Assembly (NCBI GenBank): GCA_937951895.1
Contig: CALFER010000093.1
Coordinates: 1-46,934, forward strand
DNA length: 46,934 nt
From: an uncultured bacterium
GTDB lineage: Bacteria; CSSED10-310; CALFER01
Reading direction: 5' to 3'
In this document: in pieces, positions 7,454 through 16,501 of the stretch
Numbering within the stretch: position 1 is the stretch's first letter
How the letters are laid out: each line of letters starts with the position of its first letter
The notes under the pieces: generated by a model
Databases searched by the model: none
What the model saw: only the letters and a program-made list of their open reading frames with translations
What the model was told of the DNA's origin: nothing
Translations under genes and position numbers: made by a program

Positions 7454-9456
7454 CTCATATTCTGCTTGGTATCGCCATCATTCTGACCGGCGGCATGGTC
7501 GCGCTGATGCTCGGGAGAATCCCTCGTCTCGCCTCGATTGTCGCCCCGGCCTCCGTTCTGCTCGGCTCGATCGCTTCCGCACCTCCGATCACACGCACGC
7601 TGATCGACCGGTCTTCTCCGATTCTGACCGCCAACTGGCCGCTCCCGCTCGGCCGCTTCAGCGTCGGCCTCGATCCGCTCTCCGCGTTCTTTCTCATCCC
7701 CATCCTGATTCTCGCGCCACTCGCCGCCCTTTACGGCGCTTCCTATCTGAATCGTGAGCACGACCGGCACCGGATCGGAGCACACTGGCTGTTTTTCAAT
7801 CTTCTGGTCGTCGGCATGCACCTGCTTCTGATCGCACGCGACGGCATTGTGTTTCTGATCGCCTGGGAACTGATGGCCGTCAGTTCGTTCTTCCTGGTCG
7901 TTTTCGATGATCGCAAGTCTGACGTCCGCGATGCCGGCTGGACCTATCTGGTCGCCTCGCACATCGGTGCCGCGCCGCTGCTGCTCTTCTTCGCCTTTCT
8001 CGGGAGCCGGGCGGGCAGTTTCGATTTTACCGGGATGGCCACCGTGACGGCTGCGCTCCCGTCCGGTTCACCGATTCCGTCGCTGCTGTTCATTGCGGCC
8101 CTGATCGGTTTCGGAACGAAAGCCGGCATCATTCCCCTGCATGTCTGGCTCCCGGAAGCCCATCCGGCCGCTCCGAGTCACATTTCGGCGATCATGTCCG
8201 GCGTGATGATCAAGACGGGCATATACGGCTTGATCCGGGCCCTGATGCTGCTTGACTCGCCATCGGCCGCCGTGGCCTGGACACTGATCGGTCTGGGCAT
8301 CGCGTCGGGGATCGCCGGTGTGGTACTGGCGCTGGCGCAGCATGACATCAAGCGTCTGCTGGCCTATCACAGTGTCGAGAACATCGGCATCATCCTGCTG
8401 GGGTTGGGTGTCGGGTTTCTGGGTCTGAGCCGCGGCAATACGGTGCTGGCGATCGCGGGGCTGAGCGGAGGGCTTCTCCATGTGCTGAATCACGCACTCT
8501 TCAAGAGTCTGCTGTTTTTCGGAGCCGGTGCGGTCGCGCAGGCAACGGGGCTGCGCGCCATGAATCGTCTCGGAGGCCTTCTCAGACGCATGCCCTGGAC
8601 AGGCTTTTCGTTTATTGCCGGCGCCGCGGCAATCTCGGCACTCCCACCTTTCAACGGATTCGTCAGCGAGTTTCTGATATTTTTCGGGACGGCTGCCGGA
8701 TCGCTGCGCGGAAGTCCTTCCGAATTGACGCTCGGGATCGCCGTTCTGGGCGGACTGGGTCTGATCGGAGGCCTGGCGGCGGCTTGTTTCACAAAATGTG
8801 CAGGGCTGGTGTTTCTGGGCGAGCCTCGGTCTTCCGAAGCCCGGCATGCGCGCGAAACATCCCTGCTCATGCGCCTGCCCATGCTGATTCTCGCCATCCT
8901 GTGCCTCGCAATCGGTCTCGGCGCACCGTTCGCATTCAGACTCGTGTCGCCGGCCGTCGAGTCACTGACGGGGCTGAACGAGACCGCGCTGGCGGCGACG
9001 ATCGAGGGTCTCCCGGCGATTCTGGGACGGATCTCGGGAATCTCACTCGCACTGATCGCCCTGGCGGTGCTCCTGTGGAGTCTCAGACGCCGACTCCCGG
9101 CGAGGCACCTGGAATCCGCCTCGCCAACCTGGGATTGCGGCTATGCGGCCCCCACTCCGCGGATGCAGTACACAGCATCGTCTTTCGCGACTCCCCTCAC
9201 CCTGCTGTTCCGATCGTTTCTCGGAACCCATATCCAGGGCAAACCGGTGGAGGGGGATTTCCCGGCCGACGCGTCGTTCGCAAGTCACACGCCGGATTTC
9301 GGCCGGAGGTGGATCTTCGAGCCGCTCTTCCGAGGAATCGACCGGGTGCTGGCACCGATCCGTCTGCTCCAGCACGGTCGCATCCATCTGTACATCCTCT
9401 ATATTGCGATCACTCTGGTCGGTCTGCTGATCTGGAAAGTGGGGATGATGCCATGA
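7450..9456 (+). CDS. hyfB: HyfB-like proton-translocating antiporter subunit (NuoL/M/N family)
   Basis: A 668-residue polytopic membrane protein, close to E. coli HyfB (672). The proton_antipo_M core is clear around residues 120-400, with the antiporter-type segment HVWLPEAHPAAPSHISAIMSG near residue 235 and repeated Gly/Leu-rich helices; a soluble stretch and a final helix end the protein. Members move H+ or Na+ across the inner membrane when electrons pass through the peripheral arm. It is the first large gene of a six-gene operon in hyf order and overlaps hyfC by ATGA. The gene name is by homology to the hydrogenase-4 family; the complex as a whole is not a classical hydrogenase. Confidence 0.9.
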   Translation: MTHILLGIAIILTGGMVALMLGRIPRLASIVAPASVLLGSIASAPPITRTLIDRSSPILTANWPLPLGRFSVGLDPLSAFFLIPILILAPLAALYGASYLNREHDRHRIGAHWLFFNLLVVGMHLLLIARDGIVFLIAWELMAVSSFFLVVFDDRKSDVRDAGWTYLVASHIGAAPLLLFFAFLGSRAGSFDFTGMATVTAALPSGSPIPSLLFIAALIGFGTKAGIIPLHVWLPEAHPAAPSHISAIMSGVMIKTGIYGLIRALMLLDSPSAAVAWTLIGLGIASGIAGVVLALAQHDIKRLLAYHSVENIGIILLGLGVGFLGLSRGNTVLAIAGLSGGLLHVLNHALFKSLLFFGAGAVAQATGLRAMNRLGGLLRRMPWTGFSFIAGAAAISALPPFNGFVSEFLIFFGTAAGSLRGSPSELTLGIAVLGGLGLIGGLAAACFTKCAGLVFLGEPRSSEARHARETSLLMRLPMLILAILCLAIGLGAPFAFRLVSPAVESLTGLNETALAATIEGLPAILGRISGISLALIALAVLLWSLRRRLPARHLESASPTWDCGYAAPTPRMQYTASSFATPLTLLFRSFLGTHIQGKPVEGDFPADASFASHTPDFGRRWIFEPLFRGIDRVLAPIRLLQHGRIHLYILYIAITLVGLLIWKVGMMP

Positions 9457-10373
9457 CCCCTTCGACGATGTGGATCGGTCCGCTGTGCGGGTTGCTGTTC
9501 GCGCCGCTTTTACCGGGCGTGATCAACAGGGTGAAGGCATTTTTCGCGGGTCGTCGCGGCCAGCCGATCCTGCAGGCGTATCATGACCTGTTCAAACTCG
9601 TGCGCAAAGGCGTTGTTTACAGCGAGACATCCGGCGGGGTATTCCGGTTTGCGCCGTATCTGACGCTGTCCGCGGTGATTCTGGCCCTGTTTCTGATGCC
9701 GATGAGCGGGATGCGGGCACCTCTGTCGTTCCAGGGCGACTTTCTGCTCATGGTCTACCTGCTCGGAATCGCCCGTTTCGCCATGGTCCTGGCCGCGCTC
9801 GACACCGGATCGAGTTTCGAGGGGATGGGTGCGAGCCGCGAGGTGCAGTTTTCGGCGCTTGCCGAACCGTGTCTTCTGGTCGGTTTGCTGTTTTTATCTG
9901 CGCATTCCGGCCGGGTCGGCCTGTCGGATATCCTGGGCCGGATCACGGCGGGGAGCTGGCAGGACATGCCGGCCATGCTCGCCTTGCTCGGATCCGCCTG
10001 GTTCATCCTGCTGCTGGCGGAAAACGCGCGGATCCCCGTCGATGATCCCAACACGCATCTCGAACTGACGATGATCCACGAGGTCATGATTCTGGACACG
10101 TCCGGTCCGGACTTCGGAGCGATGCTCTATGCGGCCGCGCTGAAACTGTGGATCTTCGGCGCGCTTCTGCTGAACCTGATCCTGCCGCTCGGGCCGCCAT
10201 CCCCGTGGGTCCAGATCCCGTTTTTCGTGATCGGCATGCTGAGCATCGCGGTGACAGTGGGCGTGGTCGAATCGATCATGGCGCGCCTCAGGCTGCTCAT
10301 GGTCCCCAAACTCCTGATCGGTGCCACCGCTCTCGTGACCACCGCGCTGATCATGAAGATGGCGGTGAGGTAA
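9453..10373 (+). CDS. hyfC: HyfC-like membrane subunit (NuoH family)
   Basis: A 306-residue membrane protein (E. coli HyfC is 315) of the respiratory-chain subunit 1/NuoH family, about eight helices. The typical cytosolic loop ILQAYHDLFKLVRKG lies near residues 35-50, and the conserved acidic segment ARIPVDDPNTHLELTMIHE near residue 190. It joins the membrane arm to the NuoB/D-like arm. The start is ATG 9453 overlapping the hyfB stop; a much longer upstream open frame in this phase is a shadow of hyfB. The next gene starts 3 bp after its stop. Confidence 0.92.
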   Translation: MTPSTMWIGPLCGLLFAPLLPGVINRVKAFFAGRRGQPILQAYHDLFKLVRKGVVYSETSGGVFRFAPYLTLSAVILALFLMPMSGMRAPLSFQGDFLLMVYLLGIARFAMVLAALDTGSSFEGMGASREVQFSALAEPCLLVGLLFLSAHSGRVGLSDILGRITAGSWQDMPAMLALLGSAWFILLLAENARIPVDDPNTHLELTMIHEVMILDTSGPDFGAMLYAAALKLWIFGALLLNLILPLGPPSPWVQIPFFVIGMLSIAVTVGVVESIMARLRLLMVPKLLIGATALVTTALIMKMAVR

Positions 10374-10376
10374 CCC

Positions 10377-11051
10377 ATGACGACGTTGACCGTTCTGCTC
10401 GCTCTGACCGGCGTCCTTCTGCTCGGATCCAGCCGCCTCTCGATCTCGATCCGCCTCGTGGCCATCCAGGGTTTCCTGCTCGGCATGACCGCCCTGTGGG
10501 GCGAGTCCGGGTTTCATGCGGCGGGATTGAGTTCCGGGTTGAGCGGGATGCTGGTGAAAGGCATCGTGCTGCCCTGGCTGCTCCTGTTCGTGTTGAAGCA
10601 ATCCGGTGCCCGGCGGGAAATCGAACCGTTCATCGGGTTCGGGGCGTCGATGCTGATCGGCCTGTTGCTCATGGGTCTGTCCGCCTGGATTGCGTGGCGG
10701 ATGCAACTGGTCGAGCAGGGTTTGTCGCCCGCGCTGTTCACCGTCGCGCTCGATCTGATGCTCGTCGGCCTGTTCCTGATCATCACCCGGCGCAAAGCGA
10801 TCACCCAGACTCTGGGATATCTCATCATGGAAAACGGCGTCTATGCTCTCGGGGTCGGCGCCGGAACGGAATTCTCGTTTCTGCTCGAAATCGGCGTCCT
10901 GCTCGATGTCTTCGTCGGCGTATTCCTGATGGGCATCATGATCTTCAGAATCGACCGTGAATTCGAGCATATCGATACGGACCGGTTCATCGAGTTGCGG
11001 GATACGGCATCCGGGAAGCTCCCGGTGGAAGCCGGGGAGGGGGTCCGATGA
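10377..11051 (+). CDS. hyfE: HyfE-like membrane subunit
   Basis: A 224-residue protein with six to seven hydrophobic helices, matching HyfE (216 in E. coli), which corresponds to a NuoK-like small subunit with extra helices. The signature MENGVYALG occurs near residue 150, followed by a helix carrying LLEIGVLLDVFVGVF. It sits 3 bp after hyfC and overlaps hyfF by ATGA. The C-terminal 30 residues are hydrophilic and probably cytoplasmic. Confidence 0.88.
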   Translation: MTTLTVLLALTGVLLLGSSRLSISIRLVAIQGFLLGMTALWGESGFHAAGLSSGLSGMLVKGIVLPWLLLFVLKQSGARREIEPFIGFGASMLIGLLLMGLSAWIAWRMQLVEQGLSPALFTVALDLMLVGLFLIITRRKAITQTLGYLIMENGVYALGVGAGTEFSFLLEIGVLLDVFVGVFLMGIMIFRIDREFEHIDTDRFIELRDTASGKLPVEAGEGVR

Positions 11052-12517
11052 ACCCGTGGCTGTTCGTCTGGATCCCGGCGATCGCCGGATGCATGGCCTA
11101 TTTTATCTCGAATGATGCGCTCAGGCGAACACTCTGGTTATCCGTCGCCTTTCTCCATCTGATTGGATCGCTGTTCGCCGCCTCGCCGCCCCTCACGCTG
11201 TTTCCCGGAGCATGGTTCGGATTCGACAGCCTGACCGCGTTGTTTCTGCCCATCACGAGTATCCTGTTTCTGGGGGCGTCGGTGTATGGAGTCGGCGCGT
11301 TGCGGCGCGACGCCCGGATGCCGCACCCCGATCGCCTGCCCCGCCGGTCGTTCCGTTTCTCGCCCGAGGCCATTTTTTCGGGTTGCATGCTGTTGTTTCT
11401 GGCATCGATGAGCGGGGTCATTCTGAGTCGGCATTTCGGGTTGCAGTGGGTGGTGATCGAGGCGACGACGCTGGCGAGTGCGCCGTTGATCTACTATCAT
11501 CGCAGCCGTCATTCGCTGGAGGCCGCCTGGAAGTATCTGATGATCTGCTCGGTCGGGATCGCCCTGGCGCTGCTCGGGGTCTTCTGCCTGGCGCTTGCGG
11601 GCAGCGGCGCTATTGAGACGTTGACGATCGAGGGCATGCTGGAGCGCGCCGGTGTTCTGAAAACGGCCTGGCTGAAACTCGCGTTCATCTTCATTCTGAT
11701 CGGTTACGGCACGAAAATGGGGCTTGCGCCTTTGCACACCTGGCTGCCCGACGCGCACAGCGAAGCGCCGTCCCCGGTATCGGCGCTTCTGTCCGGCGCG
11801 CTGCTCAACTGCGCCTTTCTGTCGATCCTGCGTGTGCATCAGGTCTGTCTGCCGTGCGGCATCGGGGATTTCAGCCGCGATCTCTTCACGCTTTTCGGTC
11901 TGGTCTCGATGGGTCTTGCGGGCATCTTCATCCTGCATCAGCCGGAATACAAGCGGATGCTGGCCTATTCGAGTGTCGAGCACATGGGCATATTGTCGCT
12001 CGGAGTCGGCCTTGGCGCGGCCGGCGCGTACGGTTCGATGCTCCATGCCCTGAACCATTCGCTGGTGAAAGCCATGCTCTTCATGGCGGCGGGGAATATT
12101 CTCTGGATGTACCGCACCAAAACCGCATCGGCGATCCGGGGCATCCTGCGGCGCAATCCCACCGCCGGCGCCCTGTGGCTCGGCGGCTTCATCGCCATCG
12201 CCGGGTCACCGCCATTCGGGACCTTCCTGAGCGAATTCATTGTGCTCAGGACACTGCTCGATCAGTCCCGCTGGCTCGCGGCCGCCATCTACACACTCAG
12301 CCTCCTGACCGCATTCGTCGGGATGGCCTCGATCATGCTCCGCATGGCTCTCGGAGACCCCAACCCCACCGAAACCCGGGAAAAACTGGATCCGCTCTGC
12401 ATCGCCCCGCCCCTCATTCTGGGATTCCTGGCGCTGGGACTCGGCGTCTTCATTCCACGGGATCTCCACCTCACACTCATTCAGGCCGCGCAGGCCATCG
12501 GAGGTTTCATGCCATGA
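11048..12517 (+). CDS. hyfF: HyfF-like antiporter subunit (NuoL/N family)
   Basis: A 489-residue polytopic protein of the proton antiporter family, slightly shorter than E. coli HyfF (526). The conserved segments GYGTKMGLAPLHTWLPDAHS (about residues 219-238) and EYKRMLAYSSVEHMG correspond to the channel helices of NuoL/M/N. It is the second antiporter module of the complex, so two ion paths are possible. GGGAGGGGG precedes its ATG, which overlaps the hyfE stop, and its own stop overlaps the hyfG start. Confidence 0.9.
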   Translation: MNPWLFVWIPAIAGCMAYFISNDALRRTLWLSVAFLHLIGSLFAASPPLTLFPGAWFGFDSLTALFLPITSILFLGASVYGVGALRRDARMPHPDRLPRRSFRFSPEAIFSGCMLLFLASMSGVILSRHFGLQWVVIEATTLASAPLIYYHRSRHSLEAAWKYLMICSVGIALALLGVFCLALAGSGAIETLTIEGMLERAGVLKTAWLKLAFIFILIGYGTKMGLAPLHTWLPDAHSEAPSPVSALLSGALLNCAFLSILRVHQVCLPCGIGDFSRDLFTLFGLVSMGLAGIFILHQPEYKRMLAYSSVEHMGILSLGVGLGAAGAYGSMLHALNHSLVKAMLFMAAGNILWMYRTKTASAIRGILRRNPTAGALWLGGFIAIAGSPPFGTFLSEFIVLRTLLDQSRWLAAAIYTLSLLTAFVGMASIMLRMALGDPNPTETREKLDPLCIAPPLILGFLALGLGVFIPRDLHLTLIQAAQAIGGFMP

Positions 12518-14073
12518 CCAACGCAACGACCCCGGCCGCGCGCATTCCCAACGGTTCCCCGTTCGAACTGAATTCGGCCGCGCTCCTTCCGGTTGAGGAG
12601 TTCCGCGCGTTCATCCTGAATGGCTCCGATCGAGGTGGCCGTATATGCGCATTGTTCGGTTATCCCGAGCGAGATGTTGTCGAGGTGATGGTTGTTCTGG
12701 CCCTGGATCATCAGGGAACGCTCGAAATCGCACGGACCCGGGTCGATCGATCATACAAGGCATTGACTCCCGAGCTTCCGCAGGCGCACTGGTTCGAACG
12801 CGAAATTGCGGAACAGTGGGGTGTGCGGCCCGACGGACATCCCTGGCTCAAGCCGATCCGGTTCCACCGCCCGTGGCGTGCTCAGTTATCGGAATCAGCG
12901 CAGGTGACTTCCGCCATCGAACCCGGCGTGACGGATTATTTCCGGGTCGAAGGGGATGACATACACGATGTCGCGGTCGGGCCGGTGCATGCCGGCGTGA
13001 TCGAGCCGGGACATTTCCGGTTTCAGTGTCACGGCGAGACCGTCCTGCATCTCGAAATCGAACTCGGCTACCAGCATCGGGGCATCGAGGCTGTGATGGC
13101 GGGATATCATGCCGCTCTGCCGTTCGATCCCGGACGACGGGTCATCCCGTATATGGAAACCGCGGCGGGCGACACGACGATCGGGCATGTGACGGCGCAT
13201 GCGACGCTGATCGAGGGTCTTTATGGGATCGAGCCGCCGCCGCGGGCGCATTCGATCCGGGCGATCGCCCTGGAACTCGAACGGCTTGCCAACCACACCG
13301 GCGATCTCGGCGCACTGGCCGGCGACGTGGGGTATCTCCCGACCGCGTCGTTCTGTGGTCGCCTTCGGGGTGATTTTCTGAATGCGACGGCCATGCTCTG
13401 CGGCAACCGTTTCGGTCGCAATCTGGTGATTCCGGGCGGTGTCCGGCACGATCTGACCGACGCGGTGATCGAGCGGCTGCGGAAGCATGTGGCGGCGACC
13501 TGGCGGGACACGAAGGACGCGGTCGATCTGCTGTGGAACACGCCGTCCGTGATGGCGCGTTTCGAGGACACCGGGCGGGTCACGGCGGCCGACGCGGATC
13601 GTCTCGGATGGGTCGGCCCGGCGGCGCGTGCATGCGGAGTGGTGCGGGATGTCCGCTATGATCTCCCCTGGGGTCGCTACCGAGATGCACCGATCCGGCC
13701 GATCTCGGAACGATCCGGCGACGTGCTGGCCCGGGCGCTGGTCCGCCGCCACGAAATCGAACGCTCGACCGCCTTCATTCTCGATGAACTCACACACCTT
13801 CCCGCAGGACCTGTTCGCGTGGCGCTTACCCCTCACCGGGAAGCGAACGACATGCGGGACCGCGCCGCGGTGGCACTCATCGAGGGTTGGCGCGGAGAAA
13901 TCTGCCACGTGGCGCTGACGGGGCAGGACGGTAGGATCCGGACGTATAAAATCGTGGATCCCTCGTTCCATAACTGGTTCGCGCTCGCAATGTCGCTCCG
14001 GAACCAGCAGATTTCCGATTTTCCCCTGTGCAACAAAAGCTTCAATCTGTCCTATTGCGGACATGATCTCTGA
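12514..14073 (+). CDS. hyfG: HyfG-like large subunit lacking NiFe ligands (NuoCD-like)
   Basis: A 519-residue fusion of a NuoC-like domain (about residues 1-120) and a NuoD/hydrogenase large-subunit domain (about 130-519), like HycE/HyfG. True NiFe enzymes bind the metal with an N-terminal CxxC and a C-terminal DPCxxC. Here the N-terminal site reads METAAGDTTIGHVTAH with no cysteine, and the protein ends NKSFNLSYCGHDL, again without CxxC. This is the pattern of Ehr (energy-converting hydrogenase-related) complexes, which should not make or use H2 at such a site. The true substrate is unknown; a quinone or other carrier is possible. The start overlaps hyfF as ATGA; a longer open frame in the same phase is a shadow. 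Confidence 0.88.
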   Translation: MTNATTPAARIPNGSPFELNSAALLPVEEFRAFILNGSDRGGRICALFGYPERDVVEVMVVLALDHQGTLEIARTRVDRSYKALTPELPQAHWFEREIAEQWGVRPDGHPWLKPIRFHRPWRAQLSESAQVTSAIEPGVTDYFRVEGDDIHDVAVGPVHAGVIEPGHFRFQCHGETVLHLEIELGYQHRGIEAVMAGYHAALPFDPGRRVIPYMETAAGDTTIGHVTAHATLIEGLYGIEPPPRAHSIRAIALELERLANHTGDLGALAGDVGYLPTASFCGRLRGDFLNATAMLCGNRFGRNLVIPGGVRHDLTDAVIERLRKHVAATWRDTKDAVDLLWNTPSVMARFEDTGRVTAADADRLGWVGPAARACGVVRDVRYDLPWGRYRDAPIRPISERSGDVLARALVRRHEIERSTAFILDELTHLPAGPVRVALTPHREANDMRDRAAVALIEGWRGEICHVALTGQDGRIRTYKIVDPSFHNWFALAMSLRNQQISDFPLCNKSFNLSYCGHDL

Positions 14074-14085
14074 GGAGTCCCGCCC

Positions 14086-14853
14086 GTGTTGAATGCATTG
14101 CGCGCGCGTTTGAGGCAGAAGTATCGCACGTATGATTATCCCGCGAAGGATCCCGTGCTGCCCGACATGTATCGCGGACGGCCGGGAATCGACGGGAACA
14201 AATGTCCCGCGGGGTGCACGGCATGCCGCGAGGCCTGTCCGGTCGGCGCGATCGATCTGATGGAGGGGAAACCCGCGATCGATCTGGGCAGATGCATATT
14301 CTGCACGACGTGTCTGGAGGCATGTGAACCCGGAGCGATTGTGTTTTCGCGGGACTGGCGGCAGGCGGGGCGAGACCGTGAGGGTCTCGTGGTGCGGGCA
14401 GGCAACGGCGAACCGGGAGCCTGTCCCGATGCGCGGCATGAAATCGCGGCCCGTCTGTTCCGGCGATCGCTGAAGTTGCGACAGGTCAGCGCCGGCGGAT
14501 GCAATGCCTGTGAGGCCGATATCAATGTGCTCGGGACGCTGACCTTCGATCTGGGGCGGTTCGGGATTCAGATCGTGGCGTCGCCGCGGCATGCCGACGG
14601 GCTGATCATCACGGGCCCGGTGCCGGAAAACATGCGTCTGGCGCTTCGGAAGACCTACGATGCGGTGCCCGACCCGAAGATCGTGATTGCGGTCGGGGCG
14701 TGTGCGATTTCCGGCGGCATCTACCGGGGGCATCCGGACCTGCATGACGGCGCGGGCGGAATCGTGCCGGTGGATCTGTATATCCCGGGATGCCCGCCGA
14801 ATCCGTGGACGATTCTCGATGGGTTGCTGCGGTTTCTGGGACGGCAGGCATGA
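14086..14853 (+). CDS. hyfI: ferredoxin-NuoB fusion, HyfI-like small subunit
   Basis: A 255-residue protein fusing two roles that are separate in E. coli (HyfH and HyfI). Residues 36-90 hold two 4Fe-4S sites: C40, C44, C47, C51 (the first spacing is CxxxC, one residue longer than usual) and C70, C73, C76, C80. Residues 125-255 are NuoB-like, with C139, C142, C206 and C236 as ligands of the terminal cluster. Electrons would pass through these clusters to the HyfG-like site. The start is GTG, 8 nt after GAGGAG. It is the last gene of the operon; no HyfA or HyfD homologue is present. I see no intrinsic terminator after it. Confidence 0.9.
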   Translation: MLNALRARLRQKYRTYDYPAKDPVLPDMYRGRPGIDGNKCPAGCTACREACPVGAIDLMEGKPAIDLGRCIFCTTCLEACEPGAIVFSRDWRQAGRDREGLVVRAGNGEPGACPDARHEIAARLFRRSLKLRQVSAGGCNACEADINVLGTLTFDLGRFGIQIVASPRHADGLIITGPVPENMRLALRKTYDAVPDPKIVIAVGACAISGGIYRGHPDLHDGAGGIVPVDLYIPGCPPNPWTILDGLLRFLGRQA

Positions 14854-14899
14854 CGCTGGGGCTGCGCCGGAGGGGGTTCTTCGGAGTCAGATTCCGGGT

Positions 14900-14928
14900 A
14901 TTGACTCTGGGTTAAAAGTCAATATATT
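14900..14928 (+). promoter_or_regulatory. pepA promoter with inverted repeat
   Basis: TTGACT (14901-14906), 16 bp, TATATT (14923-14928). A perfect inverted repeat ATTGACT (14900-14906) / AGTCAAT (14917-14923), 10 bp apart, covers the -35 and abuts the -10. It could be an operator, but part of it is the -35 hexamer itself. Confidence 0.55.
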
Positions 14929-14959
14929 GCGACCACTGTTGTCTTCAAGGAGGGAACCC

Positions 14960-16501
14960 ATGGAAGAAGAGAGCTTGCAGATCGTTGTTCAGTACCAGGA
15001 AGAAACGACCCCGGAATCGAGTGAAACCGTTGTCAACATTCTGACACAGGAAGGTCTCGACGAGTCACTCAAGGCACACACGCGTTTCGCCCCCGAACAA
15101 CTCACCGTGCTCGAACGCGCCCGCGACCTGAACGATTTCACCGGCGGACAGGGCGACATCCTGATGTCGTATCCACCCCGTCCCGGCGAATCTCTCAATA
15201 TCTATCTCGGACTGGGCCATCGCGACAGTCTGAACGCCCGCTCGTTCCAGAATGTCGCGGCGAAGCTGTCGAAGAAGATCGCGAAACTGAATCTGCAGGC
15301 CGTCACGCTGGATCTGTCGCAGCCTTCGGGACTCGATCCGTTCACCACCATCAAGCCGTTTCTGGAAGGCATCGCGATCGGTGCATATACGTTCTCGAAG
15401 TATTTTTCGGACAAAAGCCCGTTCCCTCTCGGCAAACTGACGATCGTCATACCGGATTACATGGACAAGGCGAAAACACGGATCGCGATCCATGACGCCG
15501 CCCACAATCTGATGGCCTCGAACATCGCCCGGCATCTGACCAACGAAGCGTCGAACCACAAGACGCCGAACAAATTCGAGCAGCTCATCCGGACACTCCT
15601 CAACCAGACGCATCATCGGATGTATACGCTGGACTATGAGGAACTCGGGAAGGAAAACCTGAATCTGATCCGGGCGGTCGGACAGGCGGGCAGCGATCTG
15701 CCGAAGCTGCTGATCATCGAGGATATCAAGCCGAATCGGACGTTTACTCTCGGGATCGTCGGCAAGGCCGTCACGTTCGACGCAGGCGGGCTGATGATCA
15801 AATCGAGCGCGGATCTGCCGCACATGCGCGAGGATGTTGCGGGGGCCGCGGCGGTGGTGGGGGCGATGAGCGTTCTCGAGAGTTTGAAACTCGATTACAA
15901 TATCGTGGCGGCGATTCCGATTGCCGAGAATCTGATCGATTCGCATTCCTACCGGCCGGCCGATGTGTGTTTCACGCGGCGGGGGTTGACCGTCGAAATC
16001 AACAATACGGATGCCGAGGGCCGGTTGCTGCTGGCCGACGCGTTCCTTTACATGCAGGACAAGTACAAACTCAATGCGATCATGGACGTCGCGACGCTGA
16101 CCGGAGCGATCACGCGCGCGCTGGGCAACCGGATGGCCGGCTTCTTCACCAACAATGAAGATCTCGCGGATCTGCTCACAGGCGCGTATTCAAAATCCCT
16201 CGAGAAATTCTGGAGAATGCCGCTGGAGCACGCGTATTCGCCGATGCTCAAGAGCAATTTTGCGGATATCCGGAACGATCCGGGCGAGCCCAAGGCGATC
16301 ACGGCAGCGCTGTTTCTCGAATGCTTCATCCACAATAATCTACCCTGGCTGCATCTCGATGTGGGCTCCATCGTGAATCCCTCGATCAACGATCCGCTTT
16401 ACGGCAACTATGAATTCGCCACCGGTATTCCATCACTGACACTCATCGAGTTTTTCCGGATGTTGAACCGGCATCTGGAGCGTTTTCCGGGTCATCACTG
16501 A
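14960..16501 (+). CDS. pepA: leucyl aminopeptidase, M17 family
   Basis: A 513-residue cytosolic dizinc aminopeptidase that removes N-terminal residues from peptides. The signature NTDAEGR is at 349-355 (D351, E353 metal ligands; R355 catalytic). K269 and D274 in VGKAVTFDAGG, the catalytic lysine in LMIK and the aspartate of MREDVAGAA complete the site. The N-terminal 170 residues are the variable M17 domain. The ATG follows AAGGAGGG. It has its own promoter and converges on murJ, with a 7-bp overlap of the two 3' ends. Confidence 0.95.
   Translation: MEEESLQIVVQYQEETTPESSETVVNILTQEGLDESLKAHTRFAPEQLTVLERARDLNDFTGGQGDILMSYPPRPGESLNIYLGLGHRDSLNARSFQNVAAKLSKKIAKLNLQAVTLDLSQPSGLDPFTTIKPFLEGIAIGAYTFSKYFSDKSPFPLGKLTIVIPDYMDKAKTRIAIHDAAHNLMASNIARHLTNEASNHKTPNKFEQLIRTLLNQTHHRMYTLDYEELGKENLNLIRAVGQAGSDLPKLLIIEDIKPNRTFTLGIVGKAVTFDAGGLMIKSSADLPHMREDVAGAAAVVGAMSVLESLKLDYNIVAAIPIAENLIDSHSYRPADVCFTRRGLTVEINNTDAEGRLLLADAFLYMQDKYKLNAIMDVATLTGAITRALGNRMAGFFTNNEDLADLLTGAYSKSLEKFWRMPLEHAYSPMLKSNFADIRNDPGEPKAITAALFLECFIHNNLPWLHLDVGSIVNPSINDPLYGNYEFATGIPSLTLIEFFRMLNRHLERFPGHH

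Noticed and set aside
11986..11995. A further GGCATATTG copy as an activator site
   Set aside because: It is a single copy inside hyfF without a -24/-12 element nearby, and one chance copy is not surprising.
12514..14853. Calling the operon a functional [NiFe]-hydrogenase 4
   Set aside because: The large subunit has no CxxC pair at either metal-binding site.
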